Shown here: in pieces, positions 5,272-10,595 of the stretch
How positions within the stretch are numbered: position 1 is the stretch's first letter
Layout: each line of letters opens with the position of its first letter
DNA from: Pseudomonadota bacterium
GTDB taxonomy: Bacteria; Desulfobacterota; Desulfobacteria; Desulfobacterales; Desulfobacteraceae
Direction of reading: 5' to 3'
Assembly: GCA_018812385.1 (NCBI GenBank)
Contig: JAHJDU010000147.1
Location: 1 to 10,595 of the forward strand
Length of the DNA: 10,595 nt
Position numbers and translations under genes: made by a program
Notes under the pieces: model-generated
Seen by the model: only the letters and a program-made list of their open reading frames with translations
Databases searched by the model: none
What the model was told of the DNA's origin: nothing

Positions 5272-6198
5272 CTATTGTTGAGATAAATCTAAAATTGATT
5301 TCAGTTTTTCAGTTGCTGTAATTTTCTTTTTGGATTCCATTTTTAATATATTTTCAACCTTCCACTTGATAGCTGGTAAGTTTTCAAGACCTGAAATTGA
5401 AAGCAAACTGAAATTAGGATTTCCCATTTTAACAGACAATAGGAATTTTCGTTCATTACTTGATAGTTTGGATAATATCAGAGATGGCAATTCTTTACCT
5501 ATTTTTTCAAGTTCCTGATAACTGACTTCTATTGATGACATACCTTTGAATTCAGTTTCATATGCCTGTCTAAAATCTTTAAAATTTGGAGAAAGCAACT
5601 CTGACATGGGTCGATTATGACTGGCAAGGTATACAACAAACGCTTGACTGATTTCTTCATTTAGGCCTCCTGCCTCAGAAAGGAGCTTGATATCAAATAA
5701 ATCCCGAGGATGCTGACGATCCAAAGCTGCACATATCTTACCACCATAAAGATCTGCAAAAGAGAGTACCGGGATTTCCATTTCCATCTTGAAAATGTCA
5801 CCGGCATTTTTGCATAATGGTTTTGAAATCGGGGGATAGCAGCTTCCCCTCAATATCAAATTAGGCTCTATTTTAACCAGACTGTCTTGGCTTTTAATAA
5901 TCAGTTTGTATGTATAACCCGTATCTTTTATTTTTAATTTTTGAATCTGACACCGGGGGAATAATCTTTTAACACTATCTGAAATCCTGCTTAGTGAATT
6001 TGTAATATCCTTTAAAGTTTCATCCCTTGGTTTAATTGGAAGAAATGTTAAATCAATATCAACAGATAACCGAGGCATATTCAAATGGAAAAAATTCAAA
6101 GCAGTTCCGCCTTTTAGGGCAAAATCTTTTTCCTGTCCCACTATTGGAAGAATGGACAGCATTAATTTAGCCTGTTCAAAATATTTTTTCAGGTTCAT
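5272..6198 (-). CDS. abiEii: AbiEii toxin (nucleotidyltransferase), type IV toxin-antitoxin
   Basis: 308 residues. Member of the AbiEii/AbiGii family, nucleotidyltransferase-fold toxins that act in the cytoplasm and are counteracted by AbiEi without stable protein contact. Visible motifs are ALKGGTALNFF (27-37; GG and Thr of the nucleotidyltransferase core) and RLSVDIDLTF (43-52; the catalytic Asp pair D47/D49). The basic C-terminal motif KICAALDRQHPRDLFDI (154-170) supplies the conserved Lys, Arg and Asp residues. Related toxins transfer nucleotides, in studied cases to tRNA; the substrate here is unknown. The ATG at 6198 overlaps the TGA of abiEi by four bases, indicating translational coupling with the antitoxin made first. 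Length is typical and nothing suggests damage. No convincing terminator was seen downstream. Confidence 0.9.
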   Translation of the reverse strand: MNLKKYFEQAKLMLSILPIVGQEKDFALKGGTALNFFHLNMPRLSVDIDLTFLPIKPRDETLKDITNSLSRISDSVKRLFPRCQIQKLKIKDTGYTYKLIIKSQDSLVKIEPNLILRGSCYPPISKPLCKNAGDIFKMEMEIPVLSFADLYGGKICAALDRQHPRDLFDIKLLSEAGGLNEEISQAFVVYLASHNRPMSELLSPNFKDFRQAYETEFKGMSSIEVSYQELEKIGKELPSLILSKLSSNERKFLLSVKMGNPNFSLLSISGLENLPAIKWKVENILKMESKKKITATEKLKSILDLSQQ

Positions 6199-6989
6199 GG
6201 GATATCCTTTAAACTGATATTCTTTATTTCATCAGGGACTGTTATTTGATATTTTTTATTTAGAATCCCATTGGCTGCAACCTGTCGTTTCCCTTTTCCC
6301 AAGTCAATATTTTTTATATCCAATTTCTGAAACCAGGGCATGTTATAAGTGTCCGCAAAATAGAGGAATAATCGTTTTGCTTTTATTGAACTGCATGTTT
6401 CAAGAAGGGTTTGCAAGTGTCCGCATCGCAATGATAATAGACTCTCCATAAAATGACCAGCCTCTTCAAACGAATGGTAATTAGGAACCAGAGCACAAAA
6501 TTCAATCATGGAGCGTTCGGGTGCAGACCCTTTTATTTCATAATTGCCCGCATTAAAATCCATTAATCCAAAATCTGGCCGGGATTGAAAAATATTTAAT
6601 CTTTTAAAACACAATTCATCTTCCCATGGATGTTTCATAAACCACTTTGGCAGTTGAATTTTTCCCGATGCAAAAAGATATATTTTTGCTGTTCGTCCCA
6701 ATTGGAGATTATGTCCGAATCCGGATAATTCCAAGGCAGTTTTCCCACCAACATGCACGGAAAGACTTAATTGATTTTGAACAGCATATAATCCCCCTTG
6801 CCAATCAACAGAATCTCCATATTGAATATATGCGCCGCTTCCTATTTTAGTTACCCAGGGTGCTTTCTGATAATAATCTAATAGCTGCTGATATCCGCCA
6901 TGATCTCGAAACCACGTCAATGTACCCACTGTTCCTCTGGGCCAGTTACGAAGAATTCGGTTTAATATGTTTCTATTTTCACCAGTCAT
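6195..6989 (-). CDS. abiEi: AbiEi antitoxin, type IV toxin-antitoxin
   Basis: 264 residues. The N-terminal part (about 1-60; ILNRILRNWPRGTVGTLTWF ... VTKIGSGAYI) fits the winged-helix DNA-binding domain of AbiEi. The block LSVHVGGKTALELSGFGH (75-92) is the conserved start of the antitoxin C-terminal domain. AbiEi neutralises AbiEii and represses its own operon by binding inverted repeats at the promoter. Together the pair gives phage abortive infection and plasmid stabilisation in studied species. The ATG at 6989 is the only possible start, because an in-frame TGA lies five codons upstream with no other start codon between. There is no ribosome-binding site, and the promoter -10 box ends 7 bases before the ATG, suggesting a leaderless message. 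Confidence 0.88.
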   Translation of the reverse strand: MTGENRNILNRILRNWPRGTVGTLTWFRDHGGYQQLLDYYQKAPWVTKIGSGAYIQYGDSVDWQGGLYAVQNQLSLSVHVGGKTALELSGFGHNLQLGRTAKIYLFASGKIQLPKWFMKHPWEDELCFKRLNIFQSRPDFGLMDFNAGNYEIKGSAPERSMIEFCALVPNYHSFEEAGHFMESLLSLRCGHLQTLLETCSSIKAKRLFLYFADTYNMPWFQKLDIKNIDLGKGKRQVAANGILNKKYQITVPDEIKNISLKDIP

Positions 6990-6996
6990 GTTTGTG

Positions 6997-7038
6997 ATTA
7001 TAAGTCAAAATTAAACTAAATTCAAGCAAGTAGTTTAA
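6997..7038 (-). promoter_or_regulatory. abiE promoter with inverted repeat bracketing the -35 box
   Basis: On the minus strand TTGAAT (7025-7020), a 17-base spacer and TATAAT (7002-6997) form a strong sigma-70 promoter ending 7 bases before the abiEi ATG. TTAAACTA (7011-7018) and TAGTTTAA (7031-7038) are perfect 8-base inverted arms with a 12-base gap that contains the -35 box. This is the geometry expected of an AbiEi autorepression site. Confidence 0.6.
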
Positions 7039-7053
7039 AATTATTATGATTTA

Positions 7054-7068
7054 ACAAGTTATACTTGT
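7054..7068. promoter_or_regulatory. Second inverted repeat upstream of abiE
   Basis: ACAAGT-TAT-ACTTGT, nested within TTAACAA (7051-7057) / TTGTTAA (7072-7078). It lies about 30 bases upstream of the abiE -35 box and could be an additional operator or the site of another regulator. Its sequence differs from the repeat over the -35 box. Confidence 0.4.
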
Positions 7069-7103
7069 GATTTGTTAACATATTTGTCAGCACCTTCTTA
7101 ATC

Positions 7104-7250
7104 TTAATCAAGAATCATCCTATGATGCTTTGCAAAATAGTGGCATTTATTTTTAAATTTCTTAACATTATTTGGTTGAGTCACATTGATTGTTTCAAGC
7201 TCTTTTTGATGCCACATAGGCAACTGTGAAACCTCGGGATAAATCGGCAT
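7104..7250 (-). CDS. Unrecognised 48-residue ORF upstream of abiE
   Basis: Reads MPIYPEVSQLPMWHQKELET and continues with QPNNVKKFKNKCHYFAKHHR to the stop at 7106-7104. It is basic and rich in His and Lys near the end, which looks more like protein than random sequence. I recognise no family; a tail of a DNA-binding or transposition protein is possible. The start lies inside the 40-bp palindrome, and a second ATG is at codon 12; neither has a good ribosome-binding site. It may be the 3' remnant of a longer gene, because the frame stays open for a few codons upstream of 7250. Confidence 0.3.
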   Translation of the reverse strand: MPIYPEVSQLPMWHQKELETINVTQPNNVKKFKNKCHYFAKHHRMILD

Positions 7251-7445
7251 TTGCCGAATTTGGCAGCGCTGCCATTTTCGGCAAATGGTATTGGAAAGAT
7301 GTCCGAGCCAGGCCCAATCTCCAGCCAGGCATCACTGTCAATGGATCTGAGGTCTCCTATCCTTTGAAGAATCTTTTCCATCGTACCGTTTCCGTCCATA
7401 GAGTGACCGGCCGATGTGCCAGTCAGAGGTGTGGATGATGTTCAC
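7181..7445 (-). pseudogene. sbcD: sbcD remnant with large internal deletion
   Basis: GTG at 7445 starts VNIIHTSDWHIGRSLYGRKR, the N-terminus of SbcD, the nuclease subunit of the SbcCD DNA-hairpin/double-strand-break endonuclease. SDWH carries the first metal-binding Asp and His of the metallophosphoesterase domain. After about residue 22 the frame diverges and stops at 7338. In another frame from about 7381, MEKILQRIGDLRSIDSDAWL followed by EIGPG resembles the C-terminal region of SbcD (a helix followed by a WLEI strand). Nearly the whole catalytic domain, roughly 300 residues, is therefore missing, and the two ends are joined out of frame. The start overlaps the stop of the upstream C39-like gene by GTGA, so the two were probably one operon. 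The N-terminal call is strong; the C-terminal match is moderate. Confidence 0.65.
7248..7287. repeat. 40-bp near-perfect palindrome
   Basis: Two 20-base arms match at 18 positions with no loop; the centre is GGCAGCGCTGCC (7262-7273) and the outer parts are CATTTGCCGAA / TTCGGCAAATG. An overlapping shorter palindrome, CGGCATTTGCCG (7245-7256), allows an alternative fold. It lies at the edge of the sbcD remnant. It could be a mobile-element scar, a recombination hotspot or a strong RNA hairpin; no T-run follows. Confidence 0.7.
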
Positions 7446-8032
7446 GCATTTCTCCAGACCAGCAGGCTTTCCCGAAGATGGATCGGGCCGAGGTAGAACC
7501 GCTTGTTTGTCTCCTGGGTGATCCAGCTCCTCCTGATCTTCAGGTTCGGGGACCGCCCGTCTTCACACGGCAGGATATGGACATTGTCCTTCATTCCCCG
7601 GATGTTTACCCGCCGGTAGGAATCAAAAATATAGACCCATTCCTCATCCATATCAAGAATCAGGACATAATGCTCTTCTTTGGGGGTCAGGAACATATTG
7701 CACAGGACGATTCCCTTATCCTGGAGACAGGTATGAATCCGGCTGCCGGCTATCAGGCTGACCTCATATTTTTCAAGGAACTCCGTATAGACTGAAAATT
7801 TTTTCATTTTATAGGAACTGAGCCAGTTTCCAAGCAGGCGGGCCGCATACTTGCTGGTCCCCCCGATACCGAACATGGCGTTTCTGCCCACGGTATCCAG
7901 GCTGTACAGGTAGATATGGCTGATCACCATGGGGGGAATTTCATTTCTCTCAAACAGATAGGTGACGGCATTAATAAATGCTGTCGGGACACAATCATAT
8001 TCTGAAACCTGGTAATGAAGCGGGACATACAT
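7442..8032 (-). CDS. Stand-alone C39-like cysteine peptidase family protein
   Basis: 196 residues from ATG 8032, which I prefer over an upstream start at 8128 because GGAGA lies 6 bases before it and the conserved domain starts at once (MYVPLHYQVSEYDCVPTAF). The papain-like C39 layout is present: Q8 (oxyanion), C14 (nucleophile; DCVPTA, where the family usually has DCGPT), H121 (EEHYVLIL) and D137 (YIFDSYR). GGTSKYAARLLGNWL (57-71) also fits this group. C39 domains normally cleave double-glycine leaders inside ABC exporters. Here there is no transporter, no membrane segment and no obvious precursor peptide, so the substrate is unknown and the role could be regulatory or non-proteolytic. The region looks richer in G+C than its neighbours. 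The 3' end overlaps the sbcD start. Confidence 0.7.
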   Translation of the reverse strand: MYVPLHYQVSEYDCVPTAFINAVTYLFERNEIPPMVISHIYLYSLDTVGRNAMFGIGGTSKYAARLLGNWLSSYKMKKFSVYTEFLEKYEVSLIAGSRIHTCLQDKGIVLCNMFLTPKEEHYVLILDMDEEWVYIFDSYRRVNIRGMKDNVHILPCEDGRSPNLKIRRSWITQETNKRFYLGPIHLRESLLVWRNA

Positions 8033-8098
8033 TTTGATTCTCCAGACGACCTGTTGCCTTTCTCTTGTTTTTTTTATCAAGGCGAATAGTATAATATA

Positions 8099-8123
8099 TT
8101 TTTGAGGTCCTGTCCCCTTAAAA
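8099..8123. repeat. GTCCCC-core element, weakly related to the 32-base repeats
   Basis: The stretch around 8111-8117 shares only the TGTCCCC core with the copies at 156-187 and 2099-2130, in the same orientation. The flanks (AGGTCC before, TTAAAAT after) resemble other GTCCCC-type intergenic repeats I recall from proteobacteria. It lies in the leader region of the C39-like gene. Relationship uncertain. Confidence 0.35.
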
Positions 8124-8149
8124 TCCACAACAGCTTATTTTCATTTAGC

Positions 8150-8611
8150 TCAGGAACCAATTGTTTTCAGCAATAGTTTATCCAGGTTTGCAGCAAACAG
8201 ATTCCGATTTTTCTGGCTGAGTGCTGGTGGACCACCAGTTTCAATACCACTTGATCGAAGTGTATCTTTGAAATCTCTCATCAAAAGAACTCCACGAATG
8301 GTATCCCTGGAATACAACTCTCCCCTTGGATTAAGTGCGTGCCCTCCTTTTTCCAATACCTGAACTGCCAAAGGGATATCACCTGTAATTACAATGTCGT
8401 CAGGGCTTACCCTGTTTACGATTTCATTGTCTGCTTCATCAAATCCCGGTGCCACTTGAATCAGTGTAATCCATTTTGAACTGGGGATATACATCTGCTT
8501 ATTTGCGACAAGTGTCAAAAAAAATCCAACCCGTTGGGCGGCTTTAAACAAAATATTTTTTATCACCACAGGGCATGCATCTGCATCAACCCATATCCTT
8601 CTATCATCCAT
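8150..8611 (-). CDS. YaiI/YqxD family protein (UPF0178, DUF188)
   Basis: 153 residues from ATG 8611; a TTG one codon earlier is less likely, and GGGGGA lies 5 bases before the ATG. Conserved blocks are IWVDADACPV (near the N-terminus), VAPGFDEADNEIVNRV, DDIVITGDIPLA and NPRGELYSRDTI. These define the DUF188 family, widespread cytosolic proteins of about 150 residues with a PIN-like nuclease arrangement of Asp residues (the two DxD-like motifs and ITGD). No biochemical role is firmly established. The gene looks intact. It reads away from the phosphate transporter gene, with which it shares a 230-base divergent intergenic region. It precedes the C39-like gene by 117 bases, so co-transcription is possible. 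Confidence 0.9.
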   Translation of the reverse strand: MDDRRIWVDADACPVVIKNILFKAAQRVGFFLTLVANKQMYIPSSKWITLIQVAPGFDEADNEIVNRVSPDDIVITGDIPLAVQVLEKGGHALNPRGELYSRDTIRGVLLMRDFKDTLRSSGIETGGPPALSQKNRNLFAANLDKLLLKTIGS

Positions 8612-8617
8612 CAAGTC

Positions 8618-8637
8618 CCCCGAATTTCCCCGAATTT
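8618..8637. repeat. Tandem pair of CCCCGAATTT
   Basis: The decamer CCCCGAATTT occurs twice head to tail directly upstream of the yaiI-like start. The preceding GTCCC recalls the GTCCCC repeats. On the minus strand the adjoining G-run supplies the ribosome-binding site of the YaiI/YqxD gene. Confidence 0.6.
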
Positions 8638-8717
8638 TTATTTTAAAAATTGACTTGTGGAATTATTGGTGAACTATGCCAAAAATCAGCAAAAATTTTA
8701 TAATATTCATACTTTTC

Positions 8718-8746
8718 TTGACTAAAAACATCTTCCTATCTATATC
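8718..8746 (+). promoter_or_regulatory. Possible promoter of the phosphate transporter gene
   Basis: TTGACT at 8718-8723, a 17-base spacer and TATATC at 8741-8746. Transcription would start near 8753, giving a leader of about 90 bases that includes the terminator-like hairpin at 8785-8810. Confidence 0.45.
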
Positions 8747-8784
8747 TATTCTAAATATAGTGTCAAGTATTAGAAACATATCAG

Positions 8785-8810
8785 GGCTGATTCTATTGTC
8801 AGCCTTTTTT
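8785..8810 (+). terminator. Intrinsic terminator-like hairpin in the leader of the phosphate transporter gene
   Basis: GGCTGA (8785-8790) and TCAGCC (8799-8804) form a perfect 6-bp stem with an 8-base loop, followed at once by six T residues. No plus-strand gene lies upstream to need it. It sits 33 bases before the transporter ATG, so it may act as an attenuator or end a short RNA. Confidence 0.55.
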
Positions 8811-8843
8811 GAATAAATTTTAAATATAAAAAGAGAGAACATT

Positions 8844-10595
8844 ATGGGTCTTCAACTATGCTATGTGATTGTCGGCATGCTGATATTGTTTGCCATATTT
8901 GATTTGATGGTCGGTGTGACCAATGATGCAGTTAATTTTTTGAATTCTGCCATCGGTTCCAAGGCTGCTCCTTTTTTCATCATCATGATCGTTGCAAGCT
9001 TAGGGATTTTAGCGGGTGTTACCTTTTCAGGCGGCATGATGGAAGTGGCCAGAAAAGGAATTTTTCATCCCCAGTTTTTTACCATGCCGGAACTTTTAAC
9101 CATCTTTCTGGCTGTGATGATCACTGATATTTTGTTGCTTGATCTGTTTAATACTCACGGATTGCCGACTTCAACAACGGTATCCATTGTATTTGAACTG
9201 CTGGGAGCAGCCGTGGCGATGTCTATCATAAAAATCATGGCCGCATCAAACAGCACCATGGCATTATGGGATTATATTAATACGGCTAAAGCCCTGGCCA
9301 TTGTGGGCGGCATTCTTTTGTCCATTGTAATTGCCTTTTTCGCCGGCGCTCTGATGCAGTTTTTGTCCCGTCTGATCTTTACATTTGACTATCAGAACCG
9401 GTTGAAAAAATACGGGGCGTTATGGGGCGGCATGGCCATGACCGCCATTACCTTTTTTATCCTTGTGAAAGGCTCCAAAGGTGCAACATTCATGGATGCC
9501 GGGACAATTACCTGGATAAAGGGACATTCCGTCGTCATCATGTCCGGCATTTTTATTGTCTCGGCCTTTATTTTCCAAATTCTGATATCACTCTTTAAAA
9601 TTAATATTTTGAAACCCATTGTCCTCATCGGAACCTTTGCCCTTGCCATGGCATTTGCAGCCAATGATCTGGTCAATTTTATAGGTGTTCCCCTGGCCGG
9701 CCTCAATGCCTTTCAAAATGCCATTGCATCCAGTGATCCCTTAAATATCACAATGACCGCCTTAAGCAAAAAAGTCCACTCCCAGACGTATATCATGCTG
9801 ATAGCCGGCCTCATAATGGTTATCACGCTATGGTTATCAAAAAAAGCAAGGACGGTTACGGAAACGGAAATCCGCCTGGGCCAGCAGGATGAAGGGACAG
9901 AAAAATTTGAATCTATCTGGCTGTCCAGAAAAATAGTCAACATGTTTGGTTCTACGTTCGACATTATAAAAAATCTCACTCCTGAAATCGTTAGAAAAAC
10001 CATTTCCCGCCGCCTTGCACCGGTTGTGGAAAGTAAAAAAATCTCCTCTGTCGAAAAACCGTCCTTTGATCTGATTCGCGCTTCGGTGAACCTGATGGTG
10101 GCCAGTGCAGTTGTTTCTTTTGCAACATCCTTGAAACTGCCCTTATCCACAACATATGTGACCTTTATGGTCGCCATGGGAACCAGTTTTTCTGATCAGG
10201 CCTGGGGCCGGGAAAGTGCCGTCTACAGAGTTACGGGCGTTCTGACCGTCATTGGCGGGTGGTTCATGACAGCCTTTATTGCCTTTGCGGTGTCCTTTAT
10301 CTTTGCCAATATTCTATTTTATCTTAAAATTTACGGATTTTTCATTCTACTCGCATTTGCCGGGTATATGATCTTCAAAAATCACCAGAAACATAAAAAA
10401 CAGGAACATGACAAAGAGGAAATGAGCATTTACACCCTGCACAATGTTAAGAACTTCACGGAATCCTTATCACAGACATTTGATCACCTGGCCTTCCTCC
10501 TCAAAGGCATCAGGGAGTCCTTTGATGTCGCCTTTGATTCACTCTTTGAAGAAGACCTGTATAAGCTCAGGCAGGAGCGGATGCGGGTCAAGAGA
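8844..10595 (+). CDS. Pit-family inorganic phosphate transporter, 3' end outside the window
   Basis: 584 codons are visible, open to the window edge. A polytopic inner-membrane permease of the PiT family (COG0306), which imports phosphate (as metal phosphate with H+, or with Na+ in some members). The two inverted halves typical of the family are seen. GVTNDAVN (24-31) and GLPTSTT (106-112) lie in the first half; AANDLVN (272-278) and LPLSTT (432-437) with the following GTSFSDQAWGRE lie in the second. After the last membrane segment (about residues 490-510) comes a charged helical tail, NFTESLSQTFDHLAFLLKGI and onward, resembling the PhoU-like extension of the large (about 750-residue) Pit proteins; this last point is inference. 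ATG 8844 follows GAGAG at about 8 bases. Phosphate or leader-hairpin control is possible, but no Pho box was recognised. Confidence 0.9.
   Translation, partial: MGLQLCYVIVGMLILFAIFDLMVGVTNDAVNFLNSAIGSKAAPFFIIMIVASLGILAGVTFSGGMMEVARKGIFHPQFFTMPELLTIFLAVMITDILLLDLFNTHGLPTSTTVSIVFELLGAAVAMSIIKIMAASNSTMALWDYINTAKALAIVGGILLSIVIAFFAGALMQFLSRLIFTFDYQNRLKKYGALWGGMAMTAITFFILVKGSKGATFMDAGTITWIKGHSVVIMSGIFIVSAFIFQILISLFKINILKPIVLIGTFALAMAFAANDLVNFIGVPLAGLNAFQNAIASSDPLNITMTALSKKVHSQTYIMLIAGLIMVITLWLSKKARTVTETEIRLGQQDEGTEKFESIWLSRKIVNMFGSTFDIIKNLTPEIVRKTISRRLAPVVESKKISSVEKPSFDLIRASVNLMVASAVVSFATSLKLPLSTTYVTFMVAMGTSFSDQAWGRESAVYRVTGVLTVIGGWFMTAFIAFAVSFIFANILFYLKIYGFFILLAFAGYMIFKNHQKHKKQEHDKEEMSIYTLHNVKNFTESLSQTFDHLAFLLKGIRESFDVAFDSLFEEDLYKLRQERMRVKR

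Noticed and set aside
7226..7438. Plus-strand ORF of 70 residues.
   Set aside because: It runs opposite the sbcD remnant and through the 40-bp palindrome, with no recognisable features.
1..8611. A chromosomal integron cassette array, suggested by many small same-strand genes including toxin-antitoxin parts, an acetyltransferase and cupins.
   Set aside because: I found no paired attC core sites (RYYYAAC ... GTTRRRY) at the gene borders and no integrase; the genes are fragments rather than complete cassettes.
9392..10177. Two minus-strand ORFs (9392-9706 and 9713-10177).
   Set aside because: They lie opposite the membrane-protein gene on the plus strand, which shows clear Pit-family motifs throughout; the reverse frames show no family features.
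1..10595. CRISPR array, tRNA or rRNA genes.
   Set aside because: No regularly spaced direct repeats and no cloverleaf or rRNA-like sequence were seen on either strand.

Overview
The window reads like an accessory, partly decayed stretch of an AT-rich, anaerobic Gram-negative genome. A Desulfobacterota (Desulfobacter/Desulfobacula-like) host is my best guess, from protein style alone: a flavin-reductase/SCP2 relative, a c-type cytochrome remnant, an AbiE pair, a DUF4143 ATPase and a large Pit-type phosphate permease. That assignment is inference; no rRNA or other marker gene is present. || Layout. Positions 1-535 (minus strand) hold remnants of two genes, a cupin_5/DUF985 protein and a c-type cytochrome, separated by a 32-base repeat. 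An intact RluA-type pseudouridine synthase follows on the plus strand (652-1434). The next genes run on the minus strand: a stump that looks like PpnP, an intact DHCW-motif cupin, a second near-identical copy of the 32-base repeat, and an intact AAA/DUF4143 ATPase whose start lies next to a perfect 12-bp-arm inverted repeat. Positions 3451-5210 are a gene graveyard, all minus strand: a flavin-reductase start fused in frame to an SCP2 tail, an unrecognised frameshifted gene, a HigB-like toxin tail, a HigA-like antidote head fused to a frameshifted ArsN2 acetyltransferase, an unknown 68-residue ORF, and a doubled motif resembling an IS21-type end. || From 5272 to 6989 lies an intact type IV toxin-antitoxin / abortive-infection pair, AbiEi-AbiEii, with 4-base coupling. 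A good promoter places transcription start almost on the AbiEi start codon, and an inverted repeat brackets its -35 box. Positions 7104-7445 hold a short ORF, a 40-bp palindrome and an internally deleted sbcD remnant. An intact stand-alone C39-like cysteine peptidase homologue (7442-8032) and an intact YaiI/YqxD-family protein (8150-8611) follow. The plus-strand Pit-type phosphate transporter (8844 to the window end, incomplete) has a terminator-like hairpin in its leader. || Working together. Only abiEi/abiEii form a clear functional unit. The other intact genes look like independent single-gene units between debris. The most distinctive property is the number of truncated, fused or internally deleted genes, including in-frame and out-of-frame chimeras and repeat copies lying at gene break points. 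I did not find an obviously new multi-gene system. The best leads are the compact promoter/operator layouts of abiE and the DUF4143 ATPase, the possibly expressed chimeric small genes, and the leader hairpins of the phosphate transporter.
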